From NCBI RefSeq assembly GCF_902497855.1, contig NZ_CABVHU010000001.1:248001-312000 (forward strand): a stretch of DNA of 64,000 nt, written 5' to 3'. A program made the translations under genes and the position numbers. Under the pieces are notes generated by a model that saw only the letters and a program-made list of their open reading frames with translations, did not search any database and was not told the origin of the DNA. Origin of the DNA: Pseudomonas fluorescens. GTDB taxonomy: Bacteria > Pseudomonadota > Gammaproteobacteria > Pseudomonadales > Pseudomonadaceae. This document shows positions 54,593-63,834 of the stretch, in pieces. The number at the start of each line of letters is the position of its first letter. Position 1 is the first letter of the stretch.

Positions 54593-54617
54593 GTATCAGG
54601 CAGCACAACGCCGTTGA

Positions 54618-54842
54618 TCAATAACGCTGATATTTCGAACCAAACTCGGGACGGTTTTCCGCGACGTAGAGTTTGCCCTGTTGGCTGTCTTTACGGTCAA
54701 TACCAACGGTGTTCACATTCAACAATGCCGGCTGGCTGACTTTAGCCGCCGCAGCGACAGTTGAAGCGGCGTGCGGAGCCGCAATGGCGGATGTAGCACC
54801 CAGAACCGACAGGGCGAAACCAAGGCCGATGATGCTTTTCAT
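54618..54842 (-). CDS. Small exported protein, 74 residues
   Basis: Begins at ATG 54842 (after GGAGCAC) with a signal peptide of about 22 residues (MKSIIGLGFALSVLGATSAIA). The mature part is about 50 residues, alanine-rich then polar, with VNTVGIDRKDSQQGKLYVAENRPEFGSKYQRY at the end. No cysteines. Probably periplasmic; unknown function. A response regulator gene lies upstream on the same strand, 118 bases away. Confidence 0.7.
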   Translation of the reverse strand: MKSIIGLGFALSVLGATSAIAAPHAASTVAAAAKVSQPALLNVNTVGIDRKDSQQGKLYVAENRPEFGSKYQRY

Positions 54843-54960
54843 GATGTGCTCCAGAAGTGTGGGAAGAAGATGTCGCCACTGTAGAGCTGGAGCATTGCGA
54901 TGAAAAAACACCCTGACGCATAGTCTTTATCGAGCGCGTTGATCCATCGTCAGCCAGGCA

Positions 54961-55701
54961 TCATGACTCTGCGCCGAGCAATTCCACCGGGTAAGAGAAC
55001 ACATAGCCTTCGCTGCGTACTGTCTTGATGTAGGTCGATTCCCGGGAGTCATCCTTGAGCCGCTGGCGCAAACGGCTGACCAGCAAATCGATGGAACGGT
55101 CGAACAGGTCGGCGTCGCGGCCCTGGGTCAGGTTGAGCAGTTGATCGCGGCTGAGGACCCGTTGCGGGTGATCGAGGAACACCCGCAACAGGCGGTATTC
55201 GGCACCGCTGAGGGCGACCATGGTGCCGTCTTCGTCCAGCAGGTGGCGGGCGGTGGTGTCCAGGCGCCAGCGGCCGAAGCCCAGCTGCCGGCCGCTTTCG
55301 GTGATCAGCAGGTTGGGTGGCAGCATCCACGTGCGGCGCAGCACGGCATTGATCCGCGCCAGCAGTTCGCGGGCGGCGAAGGGTTTGGTCAGGTAGTCGT
55401 CGGCGCCCATCTCCAGGCCGAGGATCCGGTCGGTTTCATCATTACGGGCGGTGAGCATCAGGATCGGCGTGGCCTTGTGCTTGCCCGAGCGCAACTCGCG
55501 ACACAGCAGCAGGCCGTCATCGCCGGGCATCATGATGTCGAGCACGATCAGGTCCACGGTGTTGGCTTCGAGAAAGCTGCGCATCTGCCGGCCATCGGCG
55601 ACCATGGTGGTGCGCAGGCCGTTTTTCTTCAGGTAATTGCCAACCAGTTCGCGGATCTCGCGATCGTCGTCGACGATCAGGATGTGGTTCACATGTTCCA
55701 T
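54961..55701 (-). CDS. OmpR-family response regulator without adjacent kinase
   Basis: A 246-residue regulator with receiver domain 1-125 (Asp11/Asp12, phospho-acceptor Asp55, Lys106 in DDYLTKPF) and a winged-helix domain (SGAEYRLLRVFLDHPQRVLSRDQLL, RSIDLLVSRLRQRL, TVRSEGYVFSYPVELL). It resembles the OmpR branch proper. No sensor kinase gene adjoins it; the gene behind it encodes a small exported protein and the one ahead is ppnN. The partner kinase must be elsewhere. Confidence 0.88.
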   Translation of the reverse strand: MEHVNHILIVDDDREIRELVGNYLKKNGLRTTMVADGRQMRSFLEANTVDLIVLDIMMPGDDGLLLCRELRSGKHKATPILMLTARNDETDRILGLEMGADDYLTKPFAARELLARINAVLRRTWMLPPNLLITESGRQLGFGRWRLDTTARHLLDEDGTMVALSGAEYRLLRVFLDHPQRVLSRDQLLNLTQGRDADLFDRSIDLLVSRLRQRLKDDSRESTYIKTVRSEGYVFSYPVELLGAES

Positions 55702-55797
55702 CGCTCAACCCTCTTGTCATTCGCACGTTGCGCACTCCAAGGAGGTACTTGTGGCGGGGGGAAACAACCCTCACCACAAGTATTTACTTGAGCAATG

Positions 55798-57171
55798 TCA
55801 CGCAACCACTTGATAACACGGAACATACGCCGCGCCACCGGGCAATTTCATCCGGTGCTGGGCGACAAAGGCCTTGAGCAGTTGATCCAGCGGCTGCATG
55901 ACCGCCGCATCGCCACGGATCTGGTACGGCCCGTGATCTTCGATCAGGCGGATGCCCTTGTCCTTGACGTTGCCGGCGACGATGCCGGAGAACGCGCGGC
56001 GCAGGTTGGCGGCCAGTTCGTGGGCCGGCAGGTCGCGGCTCAGTTGCAGGTTGGCCATGTTTTCGTGGGTCGGATCGAACGGTCGCTGGAAGCCTTCGTC
56101 GATCTTCAGCAGCCAGTTGAAATGAAAGGCGTCGTTGCGTTCGCGGCGGAACTGCTTCACCGCCTTGAGGCCCTGGGTCATCTGGCGCGCCACTTCGGCC
56201 GGGTCGTCGATGATGATCTCGTAATGTTGCTTGGCGCCTTCACCCAGCGTAGCGCCAACAAACGCATCAAGCTGTTCCAGGTACGGCGCCGCGTGTTTCG
56301 GCCCGGTGAGGATGACCGGGAAGGGCAGGCCCGCGTTGTCCGGGTGCATCAGGATGCCCAGCAGGTACAGGAACTCTTCGGCGGTGCCCGCGCCGCCGGG
56401 GAAGATGATGATGCCGTGGCCGACACGGACGAAGGCTTCCAGGCGTTTTTCGATGTCCGGCAGGATCACCAGTTCGTTGACGATCGGGTTCGGTGCTTCC
56501 GCGGCGATGATGCCGGGTTCGGTCAGGCCGAGGTAACGTCCGCCATGGATGCGTTGCTTGGCGTGGGCGATGGTCGCGCCTTTCATCGGGCCTTTCATCA
56601 CGCCGGGGCCGCAACCGGTGCAGATGTCCAGGCTGCGCAGGCCCAGTTCGTGGCCGACTTCCTTGGTGTATTTGTATTCTTCGGTATTGATCGAGTGGCC
56701 GCCCCAGCACACCACGATCTTCGGTTCGATGCCGGGGCGCAGGGTGCGGGCGTTGCGCAGCAGGTGGAATACGTAGTCGCTGATGCCCTGGGAGGTACTC
56801 AGGTCGATGCGCTGGGCGTCGAGTTCATTTTCGGTGTAGACGATGTCGCGTAGGGCGCTGAACAGCATTTCCCGGGTGCTGGCTATCATTTCGCCATCGA
56901 CGAAGGCGTTGGCAGGTGCGTTCAGCAGTTCGAGGCGAACGCCCCGGTCCTGCTGGTGTATGCGGATTTCGAAGTCCTTGTAGGCTTCAAGGATGGTCTT
57001 GGCGTTATCAACATGGGCGCCGGTATTGAGGATGGCCAGGGCGCACTGGCGGAAGAGGGTGTAGGTGCTGCCGGATCCGGCTTCGCTCAGTTGCTGTACT
57101 TCACGTTGAGAGAGGGTTTCCAGGCTGCCTTTGGGGCTGACCGAGGCGTTGATTACATGTCGTTGGGTCAT
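55798..57171 (-). CDS. ppnN: Pyrimidine/purine nucleotide 5'-monophosphate nucleosidase
   Basis: A 457-residue protein of PpnN (YgdH) length. A long N-terminal region (1-145) precedes a Rossmann-like LOG domain with GCGPGVMKGPMKGA near 187-200 and the catalytic PGGAGTAEE at 258-266; a C-terminal region completes it. PpnN cleaves nucleoside monophosphates to base and ribose 5-phosphate and is stimulated by (p)ppGpp in E. coli. It is monocistronic here. Confidence 0.9.
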   Translation of the reverse strand: MTQRHVINASVSPKGSLETLSQREVQQLSEAGSGSTYTLFRQCALAILNTGAHVDNAKTILEAYKDFEIRIHQQDRGVRLELLNAPANAFVDGEMIASTREMLFSALRDIVYTENELDAQRIDLSTSQGISDYVFHLLRNARTLRPGIEPKIVVCWGGHSINTEEYKYTKEVGHELGLRSLDICTGCGPGVMKGPMKGATIAHAKQRIHGGRYLGLTEPGIIAAEAPNPIVNELVILPDIEKRLEAFVRVGHGIIIFPGGAGTAEEFLYLLGILMHPDNAGLPFPVILTGPKHAAPYLEQLDAFVGATLGEGAKQHYEIIIDDPAEVARQMTQGLKAVKQFRRERNDAFHFNWLLKIDEGFQRPFDPTHENMANLQLSRDLPAHELAANLRRAFSGIVAGNVKDKGIRLIEDHGPYQIRGDAAVMQPLDQLLKAFVAQHRMKLPGGAAYVPCYQVVA

Positions 57172-57386
57172 TCAATGATCCTTAAAACGATGTCATTGCC
57201 CCGCAAAGGGCCGATGGCATCCGAATAGTATGCATCCATGAAAGAAGATGGCACGAACTGCGCTGGATCGCCATTTTCCCGTGTGACGATAAATAGATGA
57301 AAAGAAGCCCCAGCATAGCTAAATCCCCCGCAGAGGCGATAATGCCCCGCACACTTTTTGCCCCTGTCCGAAGGAAACCCGACGCA

Positions 57387-57914
57387 ATGTTCGAAATCCA
57401 GCCGAAGAATGCCGCCACCTATCGACAGCAGACACGTCGCAGCACGGTGATCATCGCCCTGATTTTCCTGGCGCTGGCGATGGTGTTGTCCACCGCTGCG
57501 GTGACGCTGTTCGGCGAGCCTGGCGGGGACAATCTGCGTTTCAATGTCGGTGGCGTGTTTGTGGCGGTGCTGCTGATGGTCGCGTTGATGCGCAGCACCT
57601 TCTGGACCCAGGAATGGATGGCGCCGGCCGTCTATGGCTGGCAGCTCAAGCGCAGCCTGATGAGCATCACCAACGTCATGCACCAGGTCACGGCAGCCGT
57701 GGAACAGGGGGACCCGAGCGCGATGAAGCTGTTGCGCTTCTACCATCTCGGGCTGAGCCAGATGCATGAACTGGACGGCAATTCCAGTGATCACAGCCAG
57801 TTGACGCGCGAGATGGATCAACACAAGGCGCGGATGGAAGCCCTGGGCATCGACACCGAACAGACCCGGTTGAATCCGGCCTTGATCGAGGCGCTGAAGC
57901 AGACGTCGCGGTAG
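57387..57914 (+). CDS. DUF3087-family membrane protein
   Basis: A 175-residue protein with two membrane segments (about 20-43 and 52-70) and a long helical cytoplasmic C-terminus (VYGWQLKRSLMSITNVMHQV, LLRFYHLGLSQMHELDGNS). This is the DUF3087 pattern; function unknown. The frame reaches back to 57297, but the ATG at 57387 matches the family start and follows AAGGAAA. It is divergent from ppnN. Confidence 0.8.
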   Translation: MFEIQPKNAATYRQQTRRSTVIIALIFLALAMVLSTAAVTLFGEPGGDNLRFNVGGVFVAVLLMVALMRSTFWTQEWMAPAVYGWQLKRSLMSITNVMHQVTAAVEQGDPSAMKLLRFYHLGLSQMHELDGNSSDHSQLTREMDQHKARMEALGIDTEQTRLNPALIEALKQTSR

Positions 57915-58055
57915 ACGCCAGGGTGTGCAATGGCAGCCAGGGGTGCGGGCAGATGAGGACCAGGCTGAGCCGATCAGGCATAGTGAACGCTACAATGGGT
58001 AGACAACAACGGCGACCGGGATGGGTCGCCGGTTCATCGGGATTCAGGGAGCGTC

Positions 58056-59633
58056 ATGGGGCATCCGTCCGTTAAAGATCGAATCGAACAATCGCGCCAC
58101 GGCGTGGCGCTTATCGCCGAACAATCAGTGACCCGCCTCAAGGTTCGCTCGGTGGTGTTCCTGCTGCTCGCGGTGTGCCTGTCCATGACCGCGATCGTGA
58201 TCTGGGAAACCTGGAACTCGCGCCAGTACCATCTGCATGACAAGGAAGTGGCGATGTCCAACCTTGCGCAGACCCTGGCCTCCCAGGCACAGGCGTCGAT
58301 CAAGCAGGCCGATACCCTGTTGTTCACGCTGGTCGACCGCCTTGAAAACGACGGCATCACCCAGGGCCAGGTGCCAAGGCTTGAGCGTTTGCTCGCGGCC
58401 CAGCGCAGTGAGTTGAGCCAGATTCATGGTTTGTTCGTTTATGACGAGCAAGGGCGCTGGATTGCCAACTCCAACGGCGCCGTCATGCCCGGCGCGAACA
58501 ATGCCGACCGCGAGTATTTCATCTTCCATCGTGATCATCCCGACCGTGGACCGCACATTGGCCCCTCGATCAAGAGTCGTTCCACCCGTGAATGGATCAT
58601 GACGGTGTCGCGCCGCGTCAATCATCCCGATGGCAGCTTCGCCGGCGTGGCGCTGGCAACCCTCTACCTCAGTCATTTCCTTACGCTCTACGACAGTATC
58701 GACATGGGCAATAACGGCGTGATCAACCTGATCGCCGACGACGCCAGCATCGTCGTTCGCCGGCCGTTCAAGGAGGCTGAAGTCGGCACCAGCGTCGCCA
58801 AGGGGCCGCTGTTCACGCAATTGCTGCCCAAGGGCGATTCAGGCACTGCAACGGTCACCTCCTATGTGGATGGCACCGAGCGGGTAGTCGGATTTCGCAG
58901 GATCGACGGTTATCCGCTGATCATCTTTGCCGCGCTGGATAAACAGGAAGTGTTGGCCGGCTGGCGTGAGCAGGCGCTGCTGAGCGCGGGCATCGTTTCG
59001 TTGTTTCTCGGGTTTCTGGCGGTTTTCGGTTATCGCCTCATTCGCCTCATGAAGCAGCAGAATCACGTACAGAACGTGTTGCTCGATGCCCAGGAAAAGC
59101 TGATCGAGGTCAACCGCAGCCTGGAGTTGCTGGCGCTGGAGGATGCATTGACCGGGTTGTCCAACCGGCGTGAATTCGATTTGTTCATTCTGGCCGAAAT
59201 GGGCCGGGCCCGGCGCAGCCAGACCCACCTCGCACTGCTGATGATAGATGTCGACCACTTCAAGAGCTTCAATGACCTTTACGGTCATGTGGCGGGCGAT
59301 GAGAGTTTGCGCAGCATCAGCACGATCATCAGCGATCACATCAAGCGCCCCGGTGACCTGGCCGCGCGTTATGGCGGTGAAGAGTTCACGGTGGTGTTGC
59401 CCGGCACCGACTATGTGGGCGCGTTCCTGGTGGCGGAAAAAATCCGGCGCGCGGTGCAGCAGGCCGGCATCGCCCACAGCGAGGGCGTTGAGGGCACGGT
59501 CACCGTCAGCCTGGGGGTTTGCGCCTACAACCCGGCCTCTCAGGATCAGCCCAACGATCTGGTCAGCGCGGCGGACAAGGCGCTCTATGTCGCCAAGGCC
59601 AGTGGCCGGAACATGAGCGTGATTGCCAATTGA
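58056..59633 (+). CDS. Diguanylate cyclase with periplasmic Cache-type sensor
   Basis: A 525-residue protein. A membrane segment (about 29-50), a periplasmic Cache (PDC) sensor domain of about 250 residues (LFVYDEQGRWIANSNG, NADREYFIFHRDHPDRGPHIG, WIMTVSRRVN) and a second membrane segment (about 302-325) are followed by a short coiled linker and a GGDEF domain. The active site is GGEEF at 440-444, and the product-inhibition site RxxD (RPGD) lies five residues before it, at 431-434. It should make cyclic di-GMP in response to a periplasmic ligand and be feedback-controlled. Confidence 0.9.
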   Translation: MGHPSVKDRIEQSRHGVALIAEQSVTRLKVRSVVFLLLAVCLSMTAIVIWETWNSRQYHLHDKEVAMSNLAQTLASQAQASIKQADTLLFTLVDRLENDGITQGQVPRLERLLAAQRSELSQIHGLFVYDEQGRWIANSNGAVMPGANNADREYFIFHRDHPDRGPHIGPSIKSRSTREWIMTVSRRVNHPDGSFAGVALATLYLSHFLTLYDSIDMGNNGVINLIADDASIVVRRPFKEAEVGTSVAKGPLFTQLLPKGDSGTATVTSYVDGTERVVGFRRIDGYPLIIFAALDKQEVLAGWREQALLSAGIVSLFLGFLAVFGYRLIRLMKQQNHVQNVLLDAQEKLIEVNRSLELLALEDALTGLSNRREFDLFILAEMGRARRSQTHLALLMIDVDHFKSFNDLYGHVAGDESLRSISTIISDHIKRPGDLAARYGGEEFTVVLPGTDYVGAFLVAEKIRRAVQQAGIAHSEGVEGTVTVSLGVCAYNPASQDQPNDLVSAADKALYVAKASGRNMSVIAN

Positions 59634-59662
59634 GTGTCATCACGCCGGGCGATCTTTTGATC

Positions 59663-60034
59663 TTAGCGGCAGGATGCCCGACGTAACCTGATCAGCCGAA
59701 CATAGACCAGCCCATTGATCACCAGCACCACGCTACCCAGCCCCAGCTGAATGTCCGGCGTCAGGCCGGCCGGGTAAATGACCGGCAACAGGTAATGTTC
59801 GATGAAGCCGCCACCGTAGCCGGTTTGCCCGGCCCCGTGGCGCATGAGGTTTTCCCAGTCAGTCAGCGGGCAGGGCAAGTGGAAGACTTCCACCGAAACA
59901 CCCCACACGGCCGCAGGCAGATGCCACCAGATCAAAAGGCGCCATTTGAGCACCAGCAGGCCGCCGAACAACACGAACAGAATGAACAGCAGGTGAAACA
60001 GCACCAGCCCGTCGGCGGCGATTCGGTACAGCAT
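59663..60034 (-). CDS. DUF2784-family membrane protein
   Basis: A 123-residue protein with three or four hydrophobic segments and the typical AADGLVLFHLLFILFVLFGGLLV opening, then WHLPAAVWGVSVEVFHLPCPLTDWEN and GFIEHYLLPVIYPAGL. These are the DUF2784 landmarks. Function unknown. The ATG at 60034 begins the first membrane segment. It is convergent with the diguanylate cyclase. Confidence 0.85.
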   Translation of the reverse strand: MLYRIAADGLVLFHLLFILFVLFGGLLVLKWRLLIWWHLPAAVWGVSVEVFHLPCPLTDWENLMRHGAGQTGYGGGFIEHYLLPVIYPAGLTPDIQLGLGSVVLVINGLVYVRLIRLRRASCR

Positions 60035-60193
60035 GTCGACACCCAGAAGTGTTATGCCAATGGCTCCATGGTACTCGGGCGGGTGACGGAGGCGAACAAT
60101 CGACGCCGGTTGCGTGCAAGTGCGCAAGATTGTTCAAGCCATCAGGGGCGGGTGCTGGCACAGTCTGGAGACTTTCCCTGGTTGTAGAGCGTT

Positions 60194-60892
60194 ATGTCCA
60201 ACTCACTCATGCCGCGCAGCGCCTTTCTTCGCGGCGCCGTGGCGATCATGCCGTTGTCACTGGCGACCGCGCCTTGGGGGCTGCTGGCCGGTTCCATGGC
60301 CATCGAAGCCAATCTCACGCCCTTGCAAGGCCAGGGCTTGTCGAGCATCGTGTTTGCCGGAGCGGCGCAACTGGTGGCCATCGGCATGCTCAAGGGCGGT
60401 GCCGGGATCTTTTCGATTCTGCTGACCACTGTGCTATTGACGTCCCAGCATCTGCTGTACGGGATGAGTCTGCGTTCGGTGATTTCGCCGCTGCCGGGTC
60501 GCTGGCGGGCGGGGCTGGGCTTTTTGCTCACCGACGAACTGTTCGCCCTGACCAGTGCCCATGACAAACAGCAGTTCAACCGCTGGTACGCCCTGGGCGT
60601 CGGCCTGACGTTTTACATCGCCTGGAACCTCTTCACCCTGGCCGGCATCGTGCTGGGCAGCAGCATTCCGGGCCTGGAGCATCTGGGACTGGACTTCTCC
60701 ATCGCGGCGACCTTTATCGCCCTGATTACCCCGGTGGTGCGCAACGTGCCGACCGTGGTGTGCGTGGCGGTTTCGCTGTTCTGCTCGGTGCTGTTCAGCT
60801 ATTGGCAATGGGGTTCGGCGCTGGTGCTGGCGGGGTTGGCGGGCATGGCGGCCGGCTTTGTCTGCAACAAAATTTATGGTGGTCGCACATGA
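60194..60892 (+). CDS. azlC: AzlC-family branched-chain amino acid exporter, large subunit
   Basis: A 232-residue inner-membrane protein with about seven segments and the AzlC hallmarks GLLAGSMAIEANLTPLQGQGLSSIVFAGAAQLVAIGMLK and LTTVLLTSQHLLYGMSLR. AzlC and AzlD together export branched-chain amino acids in other bacteria. Its stop overlaps the azlD start (ATGA). Confidence 0.88.
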   Translation: MSNSLMPRSAFLRGAVAIMPLSLATAPWGLLAGSMAIEANLTPLQGQGLSSIVFAGAAQLVAIGMLKGGAGIFSILLTTVLLTSQHLLYGMSLRSVISPLPGRWRAGLGFLLTDELFALTSAHDKQQFNRWYALGVGLTFYIAWNLFTLAGIVLGSSIPGLEHLGLDFSIAATFIALITPVVRNVPTVVCVAVSLFCSVLFSYWQWGSALVLAGLAGMAAGFVCNKIYGGRT

Positions 60893-61203
60893 TGGTCTGG
60901 GCGGTGATTGTCGGGATGGGGATTCTGGTATTCCTCAATCGCTACGTGTTTCTCGAACCCCGGTTGCCGCTGCGCCTGAGCAGCAATGCCCGGCAATTCC
61001 TCGGTTTTGCGGTACCGGGCATGCTGACTGCGATCTGCGGGCCGATCGTGTTCATGCCGGACAAACAGTTGAACCTGCAGTGGGACAATCCCTACCTGAT
61101 CAGCTCGCTGGTGGCGGTGGGGCTGGTGCTCTACACCCGCAACACCTTGCTCAGCATGCTGTTGAGCATGGGCTTTTTCTTTTTGCTGCGCGGGTGGCTC
61201 TGA
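60889..61203 (+). CDS. azlD: AzlD-family small subunit
   Basis: A 104-residue protein with four membrane segments, of typical AzlD size, with LNRYVFLEP and LRLSSNARQFLGFAVPGMLTAICGPIVF. It starts at ATG 60889, overlapping the azlC stop, so the two are translated as a pair and form the exporter. Confidence 0.88.
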   Translation: MMVWAVIVGMGILVFLNRYVFLEPRLPLRLSSNARQFLGFAVPGMLTAICGPIVFMPDKQLNLQWDNPYLISSLVAVGLVLYTRNTLLSMLLSMGFFFLLRGWL

Positions 61204-61269
61204 GTCGGGTACTCGAAACTGTTCTACGCTTAAAGTTGATGACCGATCCCTTCAGGTAGAGAGGTGAGC

Positions 61270-61428
61270 ATGGCAACTGACCAAAAGCGTCCGGAACCGG
61301 ATGATGAAGAGATGGATGAACCGACGGAAGAAGAACTCGAACAGCAGCGGCGTTCGTCCCAGACCTGGAAGCATGATGACAGCAGAGAGTTGTCAGATCG
61401 CGATGTGGAGATTCCGTTGAAACCCTGA
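61270..61428 (+). CDS. Small acidic protein, 52 residues
   Basis: ATG at 61270, stop TGA at 61426-61428, with GAGAGGTGA upstream. The product (MATDQKRPEPDDEEMDEPTE...) is very acidic in the first half and mixed-charge later (RSSQTWKHDDSRELSDRDVE), with no hydrophobic core; likely disordered and cytoplasmic. Too short for the usual gene cut-off. I cannot name the family, but the ribosome-binding site and composition support a gene. Confidence 0.6.
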   Translation: MATDQKRPEPDDEEMDEPTEEELEQQRRSSQTWKHDDSRELSDRDVEIPLKP

Positions 61429-61447
61429 TCGATTTGCACTGATGCCA

Positions 61448-61562
61448 TTGCAGGAGCAAGCTTGCTTCGGGCGGCGTTCCGACGATGGACCCGGGAGCGC
61501 CGCGTTTCGCCAGGAAGCACGCGTTATCGTTGTCGACCTTCGCTAGCAAGCTAGCTCCTACA
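61448..61562. repeat. REP pair with insertion-variant arm
   Basis: The left arm reads GAGCAAGCTTGCTTCGGGCG then GCGTTCCGACGATGG, the inverse of the variant block seen at 37985 and 52775. The right arm is CTTCGCTAGCAAGCTAGCTC. The spacer contains CACGCGTTATCGTTGTCG. Confidence 0.8.
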
Positions 61563-61700
61563 ATGAATGCTGCCTTAGCCCTTCATGCATTTGCGGTTGA
61601 GCGTCAGGTTCTATAAGCCTCGGAACCAAACCCGGTGTACCTTGTTCCAACCTGCGCCCGCACACATGTCTGGGCGCAACAGTCTGGCCCAAGGCAAAAC

Positions 61701-62600
61701 ATGAAACAGCTGGTCAAGGTTTTATCGGCGTTCGCCATCGCAGTCGGTCTGCTGGGGTGCATCGCTTCTCCCATCGACATGACGCCGCAGACCGAGCAAC
61801 GTCTGCGTGCGCAAGCTCCGATCCGTTTTCTGCTGACCTTCGATGACGGCCCCAGTGCATCCAGCTTCTGGAACCCGACCGTGACCGTGCTCGACAGCCT
61901 GGCGCGCAATCCGCTGCAAGCGGACATCAAGGCGGTGTTCTTCGTCCAGACCCGGGCCTCACGGGCCGGGGGCAGCGAGTTGGGGCGTGAAATCATGCAT
62001 CGCGAACAAGCCGAAGGTCACGTTCTGGGCTTTCACACCGCCACGCCGGGGCACAGCAATCATCGCGCCCTGGACACGGAAAAACTGGAGCAGTCGCTGA
62101 GCAACGGCAGCGCCGATATTGCAGCGATCACCGGCGTACCACCGACCTTGTTACGTCCGCCATTCTGGAGCTACGACACACGCACCTTTGCCGCATATCA
62201 GCGACACGGTCTGCATCTGCTGCTCACCGACCTGAGCGCCAATGACGGCAAGATCTGGGGTTTCAACGCCAGCCCCCGTCGAAGAGCGCATATGCTGCGG
62301 CAACTTTCCGAAATCCGCGAACGTATCGCGCGGGGCGAGCTGCCGTCGGTGGATGGCGTGATTCCGGTGGTGGTGACCTTTCACGATCTCAATCGTTACA
62401 CGGCGCGACATACCCGGGAGTACCTGCAGATCCTTGTCGACAGCGCCCGTGCGACCGGAGTGAAAGTGGCGCAAAAGCCGTTTTATGACGATACGGCAGC
62501 GCTGCAACGCGCCGCCATGGCACGCACCGTTCAAGACAGTTCACAGGCGGTCAAACTGCCGGGTATCTGGAACTGGCTCTGGAACGGCAACCCCCGTTGA
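61701..62600 (+). CDS. Polysaccharide deacetylase-family lipoprotein
   Basis: A 299-residue protein. The N-terminal signal ends with the lipobox LLGC, Cys20 being the lipid-anchored residue. The NodB-homology fold follows: TFDDGP at 46-51 (catalytic base and metal Asp), FHTATPGHSNH with the metal histidines, LRPPFW and a late VVTFHDL. Such enzymes remove acetyl groups from sugar polymers; the lipid anchor places it on a membrane surface in the envelope. Substrate unknown. It stands alone between REP elements. Confidence 0.82.
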   Translation: MKQLVKVLSAFAIAVGLLGCIASPIDMTPQTEQRLRAQAPIRFLLTFDDGPSASSFWNPTVTVLDSLARNPLQADIKAVFFVQTRASRAGGSELGREIMHREQAEGHVLGFHTATPGHSNHRALDTEKLEQSLSNGSADIAAITGVPPTLLRPPFWSYDTRTFAAYQRHGLHLLLTDLSANDGKIWGFNASPRRRAHMLRQLSEIRERIARGELPSVDGVIPVVVTFHDLNRYTARHTREYLQILVDSARATGVKVAQKPFYDDTAALQRAAMARTVQDSSQAVKLPGIWNWLWNGNPR

Positions 62601-62618
62601 AGCACGCTGCGCGCTTCC

Positions 62619-62740
62619 AATGTAGGAGCTGGCTTGCCAGCGAAGCACTCAAGGACCCCGCGTAGATTCAGGAAGACACGCGTTATCGTTGACGTCCTTC
62701 GCTGCGGTGCGGCGATCCGACAAGCCAGCTCCTACATGGG
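62619..62740. repeat. REP pair with insertion-variant arm
   Basis: The left arm GTAGGAGCTGGCTTGCCAGC is ordinary; the right arm carries GCGGTGCGGCGATCCGACAA, the inverse of the variant block at 52710. The spacer contains ACACGCGTTATCGTTGACG. Confidence 0.85.
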
Positions 62741-62822
62741 CGATGGCGACCTGACGACCGAACCATCCATTTCGACCCTACTGGATTCCTCTTAAGACGC
62801 ATGCGCCTGTCGCATCGCCGCT

Positions 62823-63707
62823 TCATGCCGTCGGCAACAGCTCATCGATCATCCGCAAGCAATGATTCAACCCCGGCGATACATCACCCACTCGCCGGCT
62901 GAGAATAATCGGCGAGGTGGCGTTGTCTTCCAGCAGCGGGGTGAAGCCGATGTCGTCGCGGTGCAGCAATTGCACCGAAGCCGGCACCAGCGTGACCCCG
63001 ATGCCTGCGCCCACCAGGCCGATGGCGGTTTGCAGTTCATTGGTCCATTGCGCCACATGGATGCTCACGCCATAGGATTCGAACAAGGCAATCACATGGT
63101 CGGCATAGCTCGGCCGCGGGTTGCCGGGGTACAGCACAAAGGGTTCCTTCGCCAGTTCGCGCAAGCTGATCGGCCCGGCCAGCAACGGGTGACCGGCGGG
63201 CAGGGCGGCGACCAGCCGGTCTTCGGTCAACACGGTCTGGATAATGGCCGGGTCGTCGATACGGATCCGCCCGAAGCCGATATCGATGCGCCCGGCCTTG
63301 AGCGCCTGCACCTGTTGCAGCGTGGTCATTTCCGACAGTCCCAGTTCAAGTTCCAGGGGCTCACCGCTGCGCAAGCGGCGAATCAGCTCGGGCAGGACGC
63401 CGTAGAGGGTCGATGGCGCAAAGCCGATGCCCAGCCAGGTCTTTTCGCCCAGACCGATGCGCCGCGTGTTGTCGCACACCTTGGCCAGCTGTTCGAGCAG
63501 GGCGCTGGAGTGCTCATGGAAAAACCGCCCGGCGTCGGTCAGCTTCAGCGGCCGCCCGCGCTCCAGCAACATGACCCCCAGCTCGTCTTCCAGTTGCTGG
63601 ATCTGTCGACTCAGCGGTGGCTGGGCGATGTGCAGCAGCTCGGCGGCACGGGTGAAATTGAGGGTTTTGGCCAATACCTGAAAGTAACGCAGGTGACGCA
63701 GTTCCAT
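62823..63707 (-). CDS. catR: LysR-family regulator of the catechol pathway
   Basis: A 294-residue LysR regulator of the CatR/BenM branch: MELRHLRYFQVLAKTLNFTRAAELLHIAQPPLSRQIQQLEDELG is the N-terminal DNA-binding part, followed by an effector domain for cis,cis-muconate. It is divergent from catB across 127 bases containing an ATAC-N7-GTAT palindrome, the arrangement of cat loci. CatR activates catB expression when muconate is present. The start is ATG 63707; a longer frame covers the operator. Confidence 0.88.
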   Translation of the reverse strand: MELRHLRYFQVLAKTLNFTRAAELLHIAQPPLSRQIQQLEDELGVMLLERGRPLKLTDAGRFFHEHSSALLEQLAKVCDNTRRIGLGEKTWLGIGFAPSTLYGVLPELIRRLRSGEPLELELGLSEMTTLQQVQALKAGRIDIGFGRIRIDDPAIIQTVLTEDRLVAALPAGHPLLAGPISLRELAKEPFVLYPGNPRPSYADHVIALFESYGVSIHVAQWTNELQTAIGLVGAGIGVTLVPASVQLLHRDDIGFTPLLEDNATSPIILSRRVGDVSPGLNHCLRMIDELLPTA

Positions 63708-63733
63708 GGAGCCTCCCGATGGGCAGTGGTTGA

Positions 63734-63748
63734 ATACCTTTAAGGTAT
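63734..63748. promoter_or_regulatory. CatR box (ATAC-N7-GTAT)
   Basis: ATACCTTTAAGGTAT is a perfect 15-base palindrome matching the BenM/CatM/CatR recognition consensus, positioned between catR and catB about 86 bases before the catB start. Confidence 0.85.
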
Positions 63749-63834
63749 CAAGCCAGACCAATTCTATATTGGCCGCCCGGAAAAAGCCGTACGAGAATCC
63801 ATATCAGAACTTCAAGAACCTGACGGGTATCGAC

